Positions 16,352 to 25,009 of a stretch of DNA of 44,890 bases are shown piece by piece; within the stretch, counting starts at the first letter, position 1; every line of letters begins with the position of its first letter. Made by a program: the position numbers and the translations under genes. Where the stretch lies: contig CAJCIS010000041.1 in NCBI GenBank assembly GCA_903970435.1, forward strand, positions 1-44,890, given 5' to 3'. The notes below the pieces were generated by a model that was given only the letters and a program-made list of their open reading frames with translations, was not told the origin of the DNA and ran no database searches. The DNA is from Acidobacteriota bacterium (GTDB taxonomy: Bacteria; Pseudomonadota; Alphaproteobacteria; Acetobacterales; Acetobacteraceae).

Positions 16352-17332
16352 ATGGACGATAACCGCGCCCTCGTAGCACCCGAGCTGCGGCCGTGGCTCG
16401 ACATATTCCCCAAGTTGCACCTGGCGGACGACACTCTCGCGCTTATGCGCGCGCCCGCCCCCGATCAGCGCGCGTTTGCCGCACCCGCCCTGTCGCCGGC
16501 ACAACAATCCGTGCAATGCGACGTACGTTTTATTAAGGCAACGGTCTGCGCGCCTGACGTACGCGTGCTGATCTACACACCGCCCGGCGCGGCAACCGGC
16601 CGCCCGGCCTATCTGCACATGCACGGCGGCGGCTTCGTACTCGGCATGCCGGAAATCAACGATGGCGCCAACCGCACGATTGCCCTGGAACACCATTGCG
16701 TCGTCGTCTCGGTCGATTACCGGCTTGCGCCAGAAACGATTTTTCCGGGCGCTCTGGAGGATTGTTACACAGTACTCGGCTGGATTCACCGTGACGCGGA
16801 GACGCTCGGCGTCGATCGCGCGCGCATTGCGATCGGCGGCGAGAGCGCCGGCGCAAGCCATGCCGCGTCGCTGGCGCTGCTGGCCCGCGATCGCGGCGAG
16901 TTCGCGATTTGCTTTCAGCTTCTCGACTCGGCCGCGCTCGATGACCGAACCGGTAGCGGCGCCGACCCGCACCCGTTCTGCGGCACGTACGTATGGACCG
17001 CGGCACATAACCGTTTCGGCTGGCGCGCTTTGCTGGGCACCGAACCAGGCGGCGCCGATGTGCCGGCGAAGGCCGTGCCGGCCCGCGCCGCCAGCCTGGC
17101 CGGCCTGCCGCCGACTTTCATGGCAATCGGCGCGCTCGATCTCTTTCTGGAAGAAAATATCGAATATGCGCGCCGACTGATCCGCGCCGGCGTTTCGACC
17201 GAACTGCATATTATTCCAGGAGCTTTCCACGGCTTCGCCTTCGCCGGCACGGATGCGCCACAGGCGCGGGCGTTGATGCGTTACCGTAGCGAGGCGCTGG
17301 CGCGCGCATTCGCACAAAACGCAGCCTCTTAG
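16352..17332 (+). CDS. Alpha/beta hydrolase fold-3 esterase (hormone-sensitive-lipase family)
   Basis: 326 aa. The oxyanion-hole motif HGGGFVLG (91-98) and nucleophile elbow GESAGAS (Ser165) define bacterial HSL/family IV esterases. The catalytic Asp is near IGALDLFLEEN and the His in GAFHGFAFAG. Hydrolyses short to medium acyl esters in the cytosol. The start ATG 16352 follows AGGGATTTACAGG. It is 14 bases from the following SDR gene, so the two are co-transcribed; together they could cleave an ester and oxidise the freed alcohol. Confidence 0.92.
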   Translation: MDDNRALVAPELRPWLDIFPKLHLADDTLALMRAPAPDQRAFAAPALSPAQQSVQCDVRFIKATVCAPDVRVLIYTPPGAATGRPAYLHMHGGGFVLGMPEINDGANRTIALEHHCVVVSVDYRLAPETIFPGALEDCYTVLGWIHRDAETLGVDRARIAIGGESAGASHAASLALLARDRGEFAICFQLLDSAALDDRTGSGADPHPFCGTYVWTAAHNRFGWRALLGTEPGGADVPAKAVPARAASLAGLPPTFMAIGALDLFLEENIEYARRLIRAGVSTELHIIPGAFHGFAFAGTDAPQARALMRYRSEALARAFAQNAAS

Positions 17333-17346
17333 CACTGGATACGAGC

Positions 17347-18108
17347 ATGGAACAGCGATTTGCGGGAAAGATCGTTCTGGTTACCGGCTCGGCGGGCGGG
17401 CTCGGGCGCGGTTTTGCAACCGGATTCGCCCGCGAGGGCGCGCACCTGGTTCTTGCCGATGTCAACATGGCCGGTTTGCAGGAAACGCAGGATGAGCTGC
17501 GGGCTATGGGCGCGCAATGTTCAATGCACCGGGTTGATCTTGCTGTGGAGAATGACATTGAGGCCTTTGCTGCCGACGTCTCCCGGCTTCATCCTCGGCT
17601 CGACGTGCTCATCAACAATGCAGGTCTTGCCTATGGCGAAATCGCCTACGGTTTCGAGGCGCTCGGCCAGGAGAAATGGCTGCACTATTTCGCTGTCAAC
17701 ACGGTAGCGCCACTGCTACTGGCCCAGGCGTTGCGGACTCCGCTTTCGGCCGGCCCCGGGGTCATCATCAACCAGTCGTCCATGGCCAGCTATCTTCCGG
17801 GTACCGCCTATGGCGTTACGAAGGCCGCGCTGAACGCCATGACCTACGGTATGGCCCGTAGCTTCGCCAATCAGGGCATACGGGTCAACGCCATCGCACC
17901 GGGCCTAATGGAGACGCCGGCTAACCGCGCAGGAATTCCACCGGAACATTATGATCGCATTCAGTCGATGCAATTTCTCAAGCTGCATGGCTCCGCCACG
18001 GACATCGTGGCACTCGGCCTGTTCCTGGCTTCCGATGATGCGCGCTTCATCACCAACGAAATCGTGCATTGCGATGCCGGCCACCCGTTCCGTGGATATC
18101 GCGGTTGA
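17347..18108 (+). CDS. SDR-family NAD(P)-dependent oxidoreductase
   Basis: 253 aa. Cofactor motif TGSAGGLG (about 14-21), NNAG (about 94-97), Ser near NQSSMASY and catalytic Tyr155/Lys159 (YGVTKAA). The cofactor-specificity Asp in LVLADVNM favours NAD(H). The C-terminal CDAGHPFRGY replaces the commoner VDGG. The start ATG 17347 lies 14 bases after the esterase stop; a Shine-Dalgarno is weak (ACGAGC). Substrate unknown; likely an alcohol from the island's pathway. Confidence 0.9.
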   Translation: MEQRFAGKIVLVTGSAGGLGRGFATGFAREGAHLVLADVNMAGLQETQDELRAMGAQCSMHRVDLAVENDIEAFAADVSRLHPRLDVLINNAGLAYGEIAYGFEALGQEKWLHYFAVNTVAPLLLAQALRTPLSAGPGVIINQSSMASYLPGTAYGVTKAALNAMTYGMARSFANQGIRVNAIAPGLMETPANRAGIPPEHYDRIQSMQFLKLHGSATDIVALGLFLASDDARFITNEIVHCDAGHPFRGYRG

Positions 18109-18127
18109 AGCCGCCCCTCTCAACGGA

Positions 18128-18170
18128 GAAAAGTTTTTTGGTTCGTTTTTCAAAAGAGCACTACTTCCTT
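18128..18170. repeat. Family A element, CTTTT-side proximal copy
   Basis: Slightly diverged copy (GGTTCGTTTTTCAAAAGAGC core) 20 bases after the SDR stop. Here the AAAAG side faces the stop, opposite to the usual orientation. Confidence 0.8.
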
Positions 18171-18282
18171 GCCGCCCCTCAGAATAACGCCCCAGCGATT
18201 TTAGCGCCGCAAACCACTCAAATAGCCGGTCCCCTCCGGCAAGACGCTATCGTATTGGCCACACGTGCCTCGGGAGGACCTC

Positions 18283-19611
18283 ATGAAGGTTGAAGATCTC
18301 ATCATCGTCAGCGTGGACGACCACATCGTCGAACCACCGACGATGTACGACGCGCATCTCACGCAAGCGCAAAAATCCTTCGCGCCGAAGTTCCTCAAGG
18401 ACCAGAATGGCGCTGATTACTGGTTGTACGAGGGGCGGCGGCAGGGCAATATCGGCCTGAATGCCGTGGTGGGCCGCAACCGGGAAGAATATGGCTGCGA
18501 GCCGGTCTCACTTGAGCAGATGCGCAAGGGTGCCTGGGACATCCATTCGCGCGTGGAGGATATGAACGCCAACGGCATATTGGCGTCGTTGAATTTTCCC
18601 AGCGTGGTCGGCTTCGACGGCGCGCTGTTCCATAAGTTCTCGAACAAGAAGAATGCCCTGACGATATTGCAGGCCTACAACGATTGGCACATCGAAGAAT
18701 GGTGCGGGTCCTATCCCGGCCGCAACATTCCCAATGCCATTCTGCCGTATTGGGATATGAATGCGACGATCGCCGAAATAAACCGCGTGCGGGCAAAAGG
18801 ATGCCACAGCATTTCTTTCACCGACAATCCCGCGCTGAAAGGCTTCCCGAGCATTCACAATGAGCATTGGGAGCCAATGTGGAAGGCGATTGCCGACAAT
18901 AACATGGTGATCAATATTCACATTGGCTCGGGAGCGTCCGCGCCGCACGCTTCGATGGAAAGCCCGATCGAATGCTGGATCATTACGATGCCCATTTCGA
19001 TCGTCAACAGCGCCGCGGACTGGCTGTATCTGCCGGCGCTGCAGAAATATCCGAACCTCAGGATATCACTGTCGGAAGGCGGAATTGGCTGGATCCCCTA
19101 TCTGCTGGAACGGGCGGACTTCACGCACGAACATCACCACGCGTGGACCCATGCCGATCTCGGCAAGCGCAAACCCAGCGAGGTTTTTCGCGACCATTTC
19201 CTCACCTGCTTTATCGACGACAAATTCGGCCTGGATAACCTCGACGCCATTGGCGAAGACATGGTCGCTTACGAATGTGACTATCCCCATTCAGACACGG
19301 TGTGGCCGGAATCAGCCGAACGGCTGCTGGAAACGCTGAGGCATTTGCCGGACCGGCAGATCAACAAGGTCAGCCACGAAAACGCCTTGCGCATCATGCA
19401 GTTCGACGCATTCGGCATATTGGGTGGCCGCGAAAACTGCACCGTAGGCGCGCTGCGCAAGCTGGCGAAACACGTCAGTACTGCCACGCAATCTTTTGGC
19501 GGGCCAGCACCATTGGCGCCGGGGGAAAGACCGCGCGTGGTGACATCTGCAGATATAATCAAGATGTTTGAGAAGGTCAGGGCGAAGGACGAGGCTATGG
19601 AGGAAGTTTGA
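18283..19611 (+). CDS. Amidohydrolase_2-family metal-dependent hydrolase/decarboxylase
   Basis: 442 aa. TIM-barrel amidohydrolase of the ACMSD/gamma-resorcylate-decarboxylase superfamily. N-terminal metal motif VDDHIVEPP (DxH), central His in NIHIGSG, HEHHHAWTHAD, and catalytic Asp in YECDYPHSDTVWPES. Homologs with this long form occur repeatedly in catabolic clusters for steroids, terpenoids and xenobiotics, where they may hydrolyse a C-C or ester bond or decarboxylate; the precise reaction is not known. ATG 18283 has GGGAGG seven bases upstream, which decides the start over GTG 18265. The following element starts 3 bases after the stop. Confidence 0.9.
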   Translation: MKVEDLIIVSVDDHIVEPPTMYDAHLTQAQKSFAPKFLKDQNGADYWLYEGRRQGNIGLNAVVGRNREEYGCEPVSLEQMRKGAWDIHSRVEDMNANGILASLNFPSVVGFDGALFHKFSNKKNALTILQAYNDWHIEEWCGSYPGRNIPNAILPYWDMNATIAEINRVRAKGCHSISFTDNPALKGFPSIHNEHWEPMWKAIADNNMVINIHIGSGASAPHASMESPIECWIITMPISIVNSAADWLYLPALQKYPNLRISLSEGGIGWIPYLLERADFTHEHHHAWTHADLGKRKPSEVFRDHFLTCFIDDKFGLDNLDAIGEDMVAYECDYPHSDTVWPESAERLLETLRHLPDRQINKVSHENALRIMQFDAFGILGGRENCTVGALRKLAKHVSTATQSFGGPAPLAPGERPRVVTSADIIKMFEKVRAKDEAMEEV

Positions 19612-19613
19612 GG

Positions 19614-19661
19614 GAAAGAAGAAAGTATTTCTTTTTTGAAAAACGGAACAAAAAACCCTTG
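19614..19661. repeat. Family A element between convergent amidohydrolase and SDR genes
   Basis: Diverged copy in the GGAAG-like-first orientation directly after the amidohydrolase TGA, ending 4 bases from the SDR stop (19666, minus strand). It separates two convergent genes and could act as a terminator. Confidence 0.8.
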
Positions 19662-19665
19662 GTTC

Positions 19666-20454
19666 TCAGTCGGGTTCGCGGGGTGTCCATTCGCAGTCCA
19701 GCGCATAATCCGAGAGATATTTAGTGGAGCTCCACCCGCCGTCGACCACGATGGTTTGACCGTTGATGAAGCTGCCACCGGGCGAACATAGAAACGCCAC
19801 CGTGCTGGCGATATCCTCGACCGTGCCGAGCCGAGGATACGGTGTCATTTCTACGTTCAGGCGGCGGAACCGTTCGTCATTAAAACGGTCCTGTGTCATG
19901 GCAGTTCGCGTGGCACCGGGTGCCACCGCGTTGCAGCGAATGCCGGAAGCGCCGTATTGACAGGCGATATGTGTCGTGAGGGCGGTGAGACCGCCTTTGG
20001 CGGCGGAATAGGCGCCGCCGCGCCGACCGCCCACGACAGCGAAGGTCGACGTGATGTTGATGATCGCAGAGCCCGGCCGCATGTGCGGAAGAACGTCGCG
20101 TGCGAGCCGAAACGGCGCGCGCAACATCAGGCCGAGGAAATAGTCGAGCGTTGCATCATCGGTTTCGTGCAGCGGTTTCGGACTGCCAACGCCCGCATTG
20201 TTGACCAAAACATCAATTCTGCTCCAGCGTTCCATAGCCAGTTCAACGATTCGCTGCGGCGCGTCGTCCCGCGTCACGTCGATGGCGAGGGTCGCCACGC
20301 GCGCCGGGTCGCCGATGGCGGCGTCAAGGCCCGCGAGCTTCTCAGGGTCACGCCCAACGCCAAGAATCGCCATACCCTGACCCGATAATTTGAGCGCTGT
20401 AGCAAATCCAATCCCGCTACCCGCCCCCGTAATGACAGCAACCTGTGTCGTCAT
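19666..20454 (-). CDS. SDR-family oxidoreductase
   Basis: 262 aa from ATG 20454 ([12 protein letters not shown]); the longer GTG start adds only five residues. TGAGSGIG cofactor motif (about 10-17), NNAG, Ser in ITSTFAV, and catalytic Tyr/Lys in YSAAKGG, then [10 protein letters not shown]. Complete classical SDR, dehydrogenase or reductase of a hydroxyl/keto intermediate. It is the last gene of a minus-strand group with the KstD-like flavoprotein (76 bases upstream), suggesting that both act on the same ring system. Confidence 0.92.
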   Translation of the reverse strand: MTTQVAVITGAGSGIGFATALKLSGQGMAILGVGRDPEKLAGLDAAIGDPARVATLAIDVTRDDAPQRIVELAMERWSRIDVLVNNAGVGSPKPLHETDDATLDYFLGLMLRAPFRLARDVLPHMRPGSAIINITSTFAVVGGRRGGAYSAAKGGLTALTTHIACQYGASGIRCNAVAPGATRTAMTQDRFNDERFRRLNVEMTPYPRLGTVEDIASTVAFLCSPGGSFINGQTIVVDGGWSSTKYLSDYALDCEWTPREPD

Positions 20455-20471
20455 GTCAGCGCACGCCAACG

Positions 20472-20518
20472 GAAAAAAGTTTCTTGGTGCTTTTTTTCAG
20501 GAAAGGACACCTTCCTTG
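20472..20518. repeat. Diverged family A element between flavoprotein and SDR genes
   Basis: Copy with altered outer stem (GGTGC and GGACACC), following the stop of the flavoprotein gene (20530, minus strand) in the usual orientation. Confidence 0.75.
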
Positions 20519-20529
20519 TTCTCTTGCTT

Positions 20530-22206
20530 TCATCGTGCGTTCGCCCGCGCCGCATGTTGCGCCGCCACGAATCCCCAGGTAAAAGCCGGTCCCACGCTGG
20601 ACCCTGCCCCCGGATAGGCTCTGCCCATCACCGAAGCGGTCGACGTGCCCGTCGCATAAAGCCCCTGGATGATGGAGCCATCCTCGCGCAGCACGCGGGC
20701 GTTTTCGTCCGTAACGACGCCGCCATAGGTGCTCACGTCGCCCGGCACCACCGGTACGGCGTAGAACGGTGCTTCCGCGATGGTGCCAAGCGTTTCGGAA
20801 GGACGATGATAGGGATCTCCCAGCCACCGGTCGTAGGCGCGCGCGCCGCGGCCGAAATCCTCGTCGCAATTCCGTGCCACGAATCCGTTGAATCGCGCCA
20901 CCGTTGCGGTAAGTGTTGCCGGATCGATATCGAGCAACGCCGCCAGCTCACCGACCGTTGCCGCCTCGCGCAAATAATTTTGCGCGCGCCAGCTGTCCGG
21001 CTTTTTGCTGCCGGGCATGGTGCCCGCCAGCATGTAATTGCGCAGGAACGCCGCATCGAAAATCGCCCAGCTCGGCACGGCGGGTACGGTCTTGTTCCGC
21101 GCCAGCATTTTTCTGCAATATTCCATGTACGAGCCGCCTTCGTTCATGTAGCGCACGCCGCTCTGGTCGACCAGAATGGCATGCGGCGCGGCGGTCAGGC
21201 TTTGCGCCGGCGGCTTCACGTCGTTGTTCTCCGTGCCCGGCGCCAGCGTACTTTGGTAGCCGACCATTTCCTCCATCTGGCCGATGGCTGCACCATGCCG
21301 CATCATCTCTTCGATCATTTCGCCTGTGTCGCCCTCGGCCGCATTGGTCCAAAGCACCGACGTCCCGGGCTGATATTTGTCGCGCATCGCCTGGTTGCGC
21401 GCGAAACCGCCGGCATTGACGAGCACGCCTAGTTGCGCGCCGATCGCCCACGGCCGCCCATCCTTGACCGTCAGCACGCCGGTCACCACGCCGTTCTCCA
21501 CAACCAGTTCCCGCACCGGACTTTCGGTGCGGATGTCGATCCCCGTCTTCAGGGCGGCGCGCAGCATCTGCCCCTGCAGCGCAGCCCCCGCCGAAACCAG
21601 GCGCTTGCCGGCCAACCGGCTCACAACCGTCCGCAGCATCACTTTCAGCATCAGGAACTTGCCGGACCATGCCTGCTTGTAGGTCGGCAGTTGCATCAAT
21701 TCCTCGAGCGACGCGGCGTACGTAACAAATCCCGGCCGCAATTTTTCCTTCCACGGCCCCAGTTCGTTCACGTCGAATAATTCCGCCACCACGGTGCGGC
21801 CGGCCTCGGTGCCGCCTTCACGCTCATCGTAATAGTCCGGCCACGATTTCACGCGGGTTAGCTTAATGCCTTGGCTGAGCAGGAACGCTACCATGCGCGG
21901 CGCCTCCGCGACATAGGTGCGTCGACGCGCCGGCGTGGTGCCGGGCGCGTCTTCGGCGTCGCCAACCACGGCGTCGAGATAGGCGGAAGCTTTTTCCGGA
22001 CTGTCCTCCACCCCGTCGCGGCGCATGAAGGGATTGTTCGGTATCCACATCACGCCGCCCGAACGCGCCGTTGTACCGCCAACGAGGCTGGTCTTTTCCA
22101 GGATCACGACGCTTCGGCCGCTGGCGCGCATGAAGAGGCCGCCGCACATCGAGCCGCCGCCGCTGCCCACGACCACGAAATCGAACGTCTCGTCGAACGC
22201 CTGCAT
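20530..22206 (-). CDS. FAD-dependent 3-ketosteroid dehydrogenase-like flavoprotein (KstD family)
   Basis: 558 aa. N-terminal FAD-binding VVVGSGGGSMCGGLFM (about 11-26) and VILEKTSLVGGTTARSGGV, then the FAD-binding C-terminus GLYATGTSTASVMGRAYPGAG. The Tyr and Gly of the RAYPGAGSS segment correspond to catalytic residues of KstD (delta-1-dehydrogenation of 3-ketosteroids); the SVGPAFTWGFVAA tail also matches. Related flavoproteins dehydrogenate other cyclic ketones, so a non-steroid alicyclic substrate is equally possible. The ATG at 22206 starts the conserved FAD domain; upstream the frame runs through a family A element and the adjacent CoA-transferase in the wrong frame. A short relic of a similar gene lies at 34416-34499. 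Confidence 0.88.
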   Translation of the reverse strand: MQAFDETFDFVVVGSGGGSMCGGLFMRASGRSVVILEKTSLVGGTTARSGGVMWIPNNPFMRRDGVEDSPEKASAYLDAVVGDAEDAPGTTPARRRTYVAEAPRMVAFLLSQGIKLTRVKSWPDYYDEREGGTEAGRTVVAELFDVNELGPWKEKLRPGFVTYAASLEELMQLPTYKQAWSGKFLMLKVMLRTVVSRLAGKRLVSAGAALQGQMLRAALKTGIDIRTESPVRELVVENGVVTGVLTVKDGRPWAIGAQLGVLVNAGGFARNQAMRDKYQPGTSVLWTNAAEGDTGEMIEEMMRHGAAIGQMEEMVGYQSTLAPGTENNDVKPPAQSLTAAPHAILVDQSGVRYMNEGGSYMEYCRKMLARNKTVPAVPSWAIFDAAFLRNYMLAGTMPGSKKPDSWRAQNYLREAATVGELAALLDIDPATLTATVARFNGFVARNCDEDFGRGARAYDRWLGDPYHRPSETLGTIAEAPFYAVPVVPGDVSTYGGVVTDENARVLREDGSIIQGLYATGTSTASVMGRAYPGAGSSVGPAFTWGFVAAQHAARANAR

Positions 22207-22357
22207 GCGTCTGCCTTCCTGCCATTTCGTAGTCATAATAATGACTGCGCTGTTGCCAGCCGCCGGGCTATACATTGGCCGTCGTGGCGCGGCCACAATC
22301 GGTATCGGGGCCGGGGAAATATCGCTCGGGGGATGTTGCGCGTAAGTGACAAGAAGA

Positions 22358-22400
22358 AAGGAAGCAGTTTTTTTTGAAAAAAGGAACCAAAAAACCTTGG
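22358..22400. repeat. Family A element between CaiB gene and flavoprotein gene
   Basis: Copy lying 4 bases from the CaiB stop (22404) and about 150 bases upstream of the flavoprotein start. It has one asymmetric loop change (poly-T of eight). Confidence 0.8.
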
Positions 22401-22403
22401 CCA

Positions 22404-23561
22404 TTAAACAAGGGGGGCAAGTTCCGCCAGCACCTCTTGCGTGTGTGCGCCCAGGGTCGGCGCCCCTGCGGCGACCCGGCCCGGCGTGCGCGAAAACCAC
22501 GTCGGGACACCGGGAAAGCGGACTTTGCCTTGCGGCGTGTCCACCGTCTCGAACAAGCCGACGGCATTCAAATGCGGGTCGTCGAACAGTTCGGCGGGGC
22601 TTCGAATCGGCGCAGCCGGTATATCCAGCGCCCGGAACAGATCGAGCCATTCCTGGGTCGTTCGCTCGATGATGGTGCCGGCCAGAAGGCCGTACACCGT
22701 GTCGATCTGACGCGCCCGCTGCTCGATCGTTCTGAATTGATCATCAGCCCAGGGCGGTTGCACCGCATCGACGAAGGCCGCCCATTGCTTATCGTTGTAG
22801 ATCAATGCAGCAATCTGGCCATCGCGCGTCCGATACGGCCGCCGATTGGGCGCCACCGCACGGGGATAGATCGCGGGGCCGAGCGGCGGGTCGAACATGG
22901 CGCCGTTGGCGTGTTCCACCAGCATGAACGCCGCCATTGTTTCGAACATGCTGACTTCAACCTCCTGCCCCGCGCCGGTCCGCTCTCGATGAAACAACGC
23001 CATCACCGTGGCATAAACCGCGGTCATGCCCGCGATCTTGTCGGCCATGATGGTGCCGACATAATTTGCCTCGCCTGTCAGCATCTGTTGCACCGCCGGC
23101 AATCCGCACTCCGCCTGGATCGTGTCGTCGTACGCCGTCAGGTCCTTGTTCGGGCCGCGGCGGCCATATCCATAGCAGTTGGTGTAAATGATGGCCGGAT
23201 TGATTTCTGCAACATCTTCATAGCCAAACCCGAGTTTGGCGATCGCCTTGAACCGCATCGAATGAATGAATACGTCCGCTTTCGCAATGAGACCCCGCAG
23301 GGACGCCCGGTCCGCTTCCGAACGCAGATCAAGAACGACGCTGCGTTTGCCACGATTGACGTTGATGAAAACGCCGCTCATTCCAGGCTCCGGCCCGACG
23401 GAAATGCGCCGTGTGTTGTCGCCGGCCGGCGGCTCGATCTTGATGACGTCCGCGCCCATGTCCGCCATGATCTGGGTGCAATACGGACCCATCACCATGG
23501 CGGTGAGGTCAACCACCCGCACGCCCGCCAGCGGCCCTGCACCCTTCGCGCGGTTGCTCAT
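22404..23561 (-). CDS. CaiB/BaiF-family (class III) CoA-transferase
   Basis: 385 aa. Transfers CoA between acids by a ping-pong acyl-Asp mechanism. N-terminal GVRVVDLTAMVMGPYCTQIM and ADMGADVIKIEPPAGD are family signatures. The catalytic Asp is at about 174 (TIMADKIAG), followed by the domain EVEVSMFETMAAFM. Likely activates a carboxylic acid of the pathway using succinyl-CoA, or recycles CoA from a product. It is divergent from the acyl-CoA dehydrogenase gene (165 bases between starts), so a shared regulatory region is expected there. Substrate unknown. Confidence 0.93.
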   Translation of the reverse strand: MSNRAKGAGPLAGVRVVDLTAMVMGPYCTQIMADMGADVIKIEPPAGDNTRRISVGPEPGMSGVFINVNRGKRSVVLDLRSEADRASLRGLIAKADVFIHSMRFKAIAKLGFGYEDVAEINPAIIYTNCYGYGRRGPNKDLTAYDDTIQAECGLPAVQQMLTGEANYVGTIMADKIAGMTAVYATVMALFHRERTGAGQEVEVSMFETMAAFMLVEHANGAMFDPPLGPAIYPRAVAPNRRPYRTRDGQIAALIYNDKQWAAFVDAVQPPWADDQFRTIEQRARQIDTVYGLLAGTIIERTTQEWLDLFRALDIPAAPIRSPAELFDDPHLNAVGLFETVDTPQGKVRFPGVPTWFSRTPGRVAAGAPTLGAHTQEVLAELAPLV

Positions 23562-23726
23562 CCCGATCTCCTTGCCAATGGAGCGCAGCTAGCGGATTTT
23601 GCGCGCTGCAACCATGGATATCTCGACAGCCCCCGCCGATATCGGCACGGCGTGGCCGGCGTTGCCGCGGCGCGCAATGGCTGTTAGATCGGTGCCCGCA
23701 GATTCCCGCTTCCGTGGCGCCCCAGG

Positions 23727-24893
23727 ATGGATTTTTCACTCACCACCGATCAGCAGAACATCAGGGATACGATCCTGAAGCATTGTTCGCGGTTTGGGGA
23801 CGATTATTGGCTCGCGCGAGACCGGGAAGCCATCTTTCCGCACGATTTCTACAAATCGCTGGTTGATGGCGGCTGGCTCGGCATTGCGATACCGGCCGAA
23901 TTTGGCGGCTCCGGTTTAGGCGTCACGGAAGCCACGGTCATGATGCAGGCGATTGCCGAATCGGGGGCCGGCATGACCGGTGCGTCGAGCGTCCATATTC
24001 CGGTGTTCAGCCTGCAGACCGTTGTGCTGTTTGGCACGGAAGCGCAAAAAGCACGCATGCTGCCGCCCGTGGTCCGCGGTGAAGACCAGGTTTGCTTTGC
24101 CGTCACCGAGCCCAATGCAGGGTTGAATACCACGGAAATCAAAACCCGGGCGGAACGGCGTGACGGCGCCTATGTGGTGAACGGTGAGAAAATCTGGATT
24201 TCCACGGCGCAGGTCGCCAACAAGATGCTGCTGCTCGCGCGCACCACGCCGCTCGACCAGGTCAAGCGCAAGGCCGATGGGCTTTCGCTTTTCTACACGG
24301 ATTTAGATCGATCAAGAATCGACGTGCGGCTGATCCACAAAATGGGCCGTCACGCTGTCGATTCGAACATGCTTTTCATCGAAAACCTGATCGTGCCCGA
24401 GGAGGACAGAATCGGCCCCGAGGGGGAAGGGTTCAGGCTCATTCTTCACGGCCTCAACCCGGAACGAATCCTGATCGGCGCCGAGGCGGTTGGCATCGGC
24501 CGGGTGGCCATTGCGCGCGCCGCGCGCTACGCGCGGGAACGCATCGTTTTCAACCGGCCGATCGGCATGAACCAGGGCATTGCCCACCCGCTCGCCAAAT
24601 GCTGGGCGCAGCTCGAGGCGGCCAACCTGATGGTCATGAAAGCCGCCACCCTCTACGATCGCGGCGAAGAATGCGGGGTCGAGGCCAATGCGGGCAAATA
24701 CCTGGCGGGCGAATATGCGTTCGAGGCCTGCCACACCGCCATGCTGACCTTGGGCGGCATGGGCTACGCGCAGGAATATCATGTCGAACGGTATTTGCGC
24801 GAATGCCTGATACCCCGAACCGCGCCTGTGAGCCCGCACATGATCCTGAATTTTCTGGCCGAGAAGGTGCTGGGACTTCCCAAATCGTACTGA
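23727..24893 (+). CDS. Acyl-CoA dehydrogenase
   Basis: 388 aa, full length. N-terminal helical domain (MDFSLTTDQQNIRDTILKHC), the FAD-binding middle motif CFAVTEPNAGLNTTEIKT and WISTAQVAN, and the C-terminal QYLGGMGY-like LGGMGYAQEYHVERYLRE. The usual catalytic Glu of the YEGT position is replaced: the segment reads RTAPVSPHMILNFLAEKVLG, a form seen in an acyl-CoA dehydrogenase subfamily with branched or cyclic substrates. Oxidises an acyl-CoA to an enoyl-CoA, passing electrons to ETF. First in a plus-strand run with a CoA-ester lyase, a CoA-transferase and an enoyl-CoA hydratase. Confidence 0.93.
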   Translation: MDFSLTTDQQNIRDTILKHCSRFGDDYWLARDREAIFPHDFYKSLVDGGWLGIAIPAEFGGSGLGVTEATVMMQAIAESGAGMTGASSVHIPVFSLQTVVLFGTEAQKARMLPPVVRGEDQVCFAVTEPNAGLNTTEIKTRAERRDGAYVVNGEKIWISTAQVANKMLLLARTTPLDQVKRKADGLSLFYTDLDRSRIDVRLIHKMGRHAVDSNMLFIENLIVPEEDRIGPEGEGFRLILHGLNPERILIGAEAVGIGRVAIARAARYARERIVFNRPIGMNQGIAHPLAKCWAQLEAANLMVMKAATLYDRGEECGVEANAGKYLAGEYAFEACHTAMLTLGGMGYAQEYHVERYLRECLIPRTAPVSPHMILNFLAEKVLGLPKSY

Positions 24894-24910
24894 TGATGAC
24901 ACGCCAAACA

Positions 24911-24985
24911 GATAAAAGTTCTTTGCTTCTTTCTTTCAAGAAAGAAGAATCTTCTTTTCTGAAGAAAAGAAGCAAAAGACTTTTG
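24911..24985. repeat. Two adjoining family A elements with altered but intact stems
   Basis: Back-to-back copies (24911-24949 and 24950-24985) between the acyl-CoA dehydrogenase and lyase genes. Stems are CTTCTTTCTT/AAGAAAGAAG and CTTCTTTTCT/AGAAAAGAAG. Both differ from consensus at several positions yet stay perfectly paired, which argues that pairing is kept by selection. Confidence 0.85.
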
Positions 24986-25009
24986 CTCATTCAGGAGAGG
25001 AACATCAAC

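Noticed and set aside
20530-22650. Extended flavoprotein of 706 residues
   Set aside because: The part above 22206 runs through a repeat element and the CaiB gene in the wrong frame; the FAD domain begins at ATG 22206.
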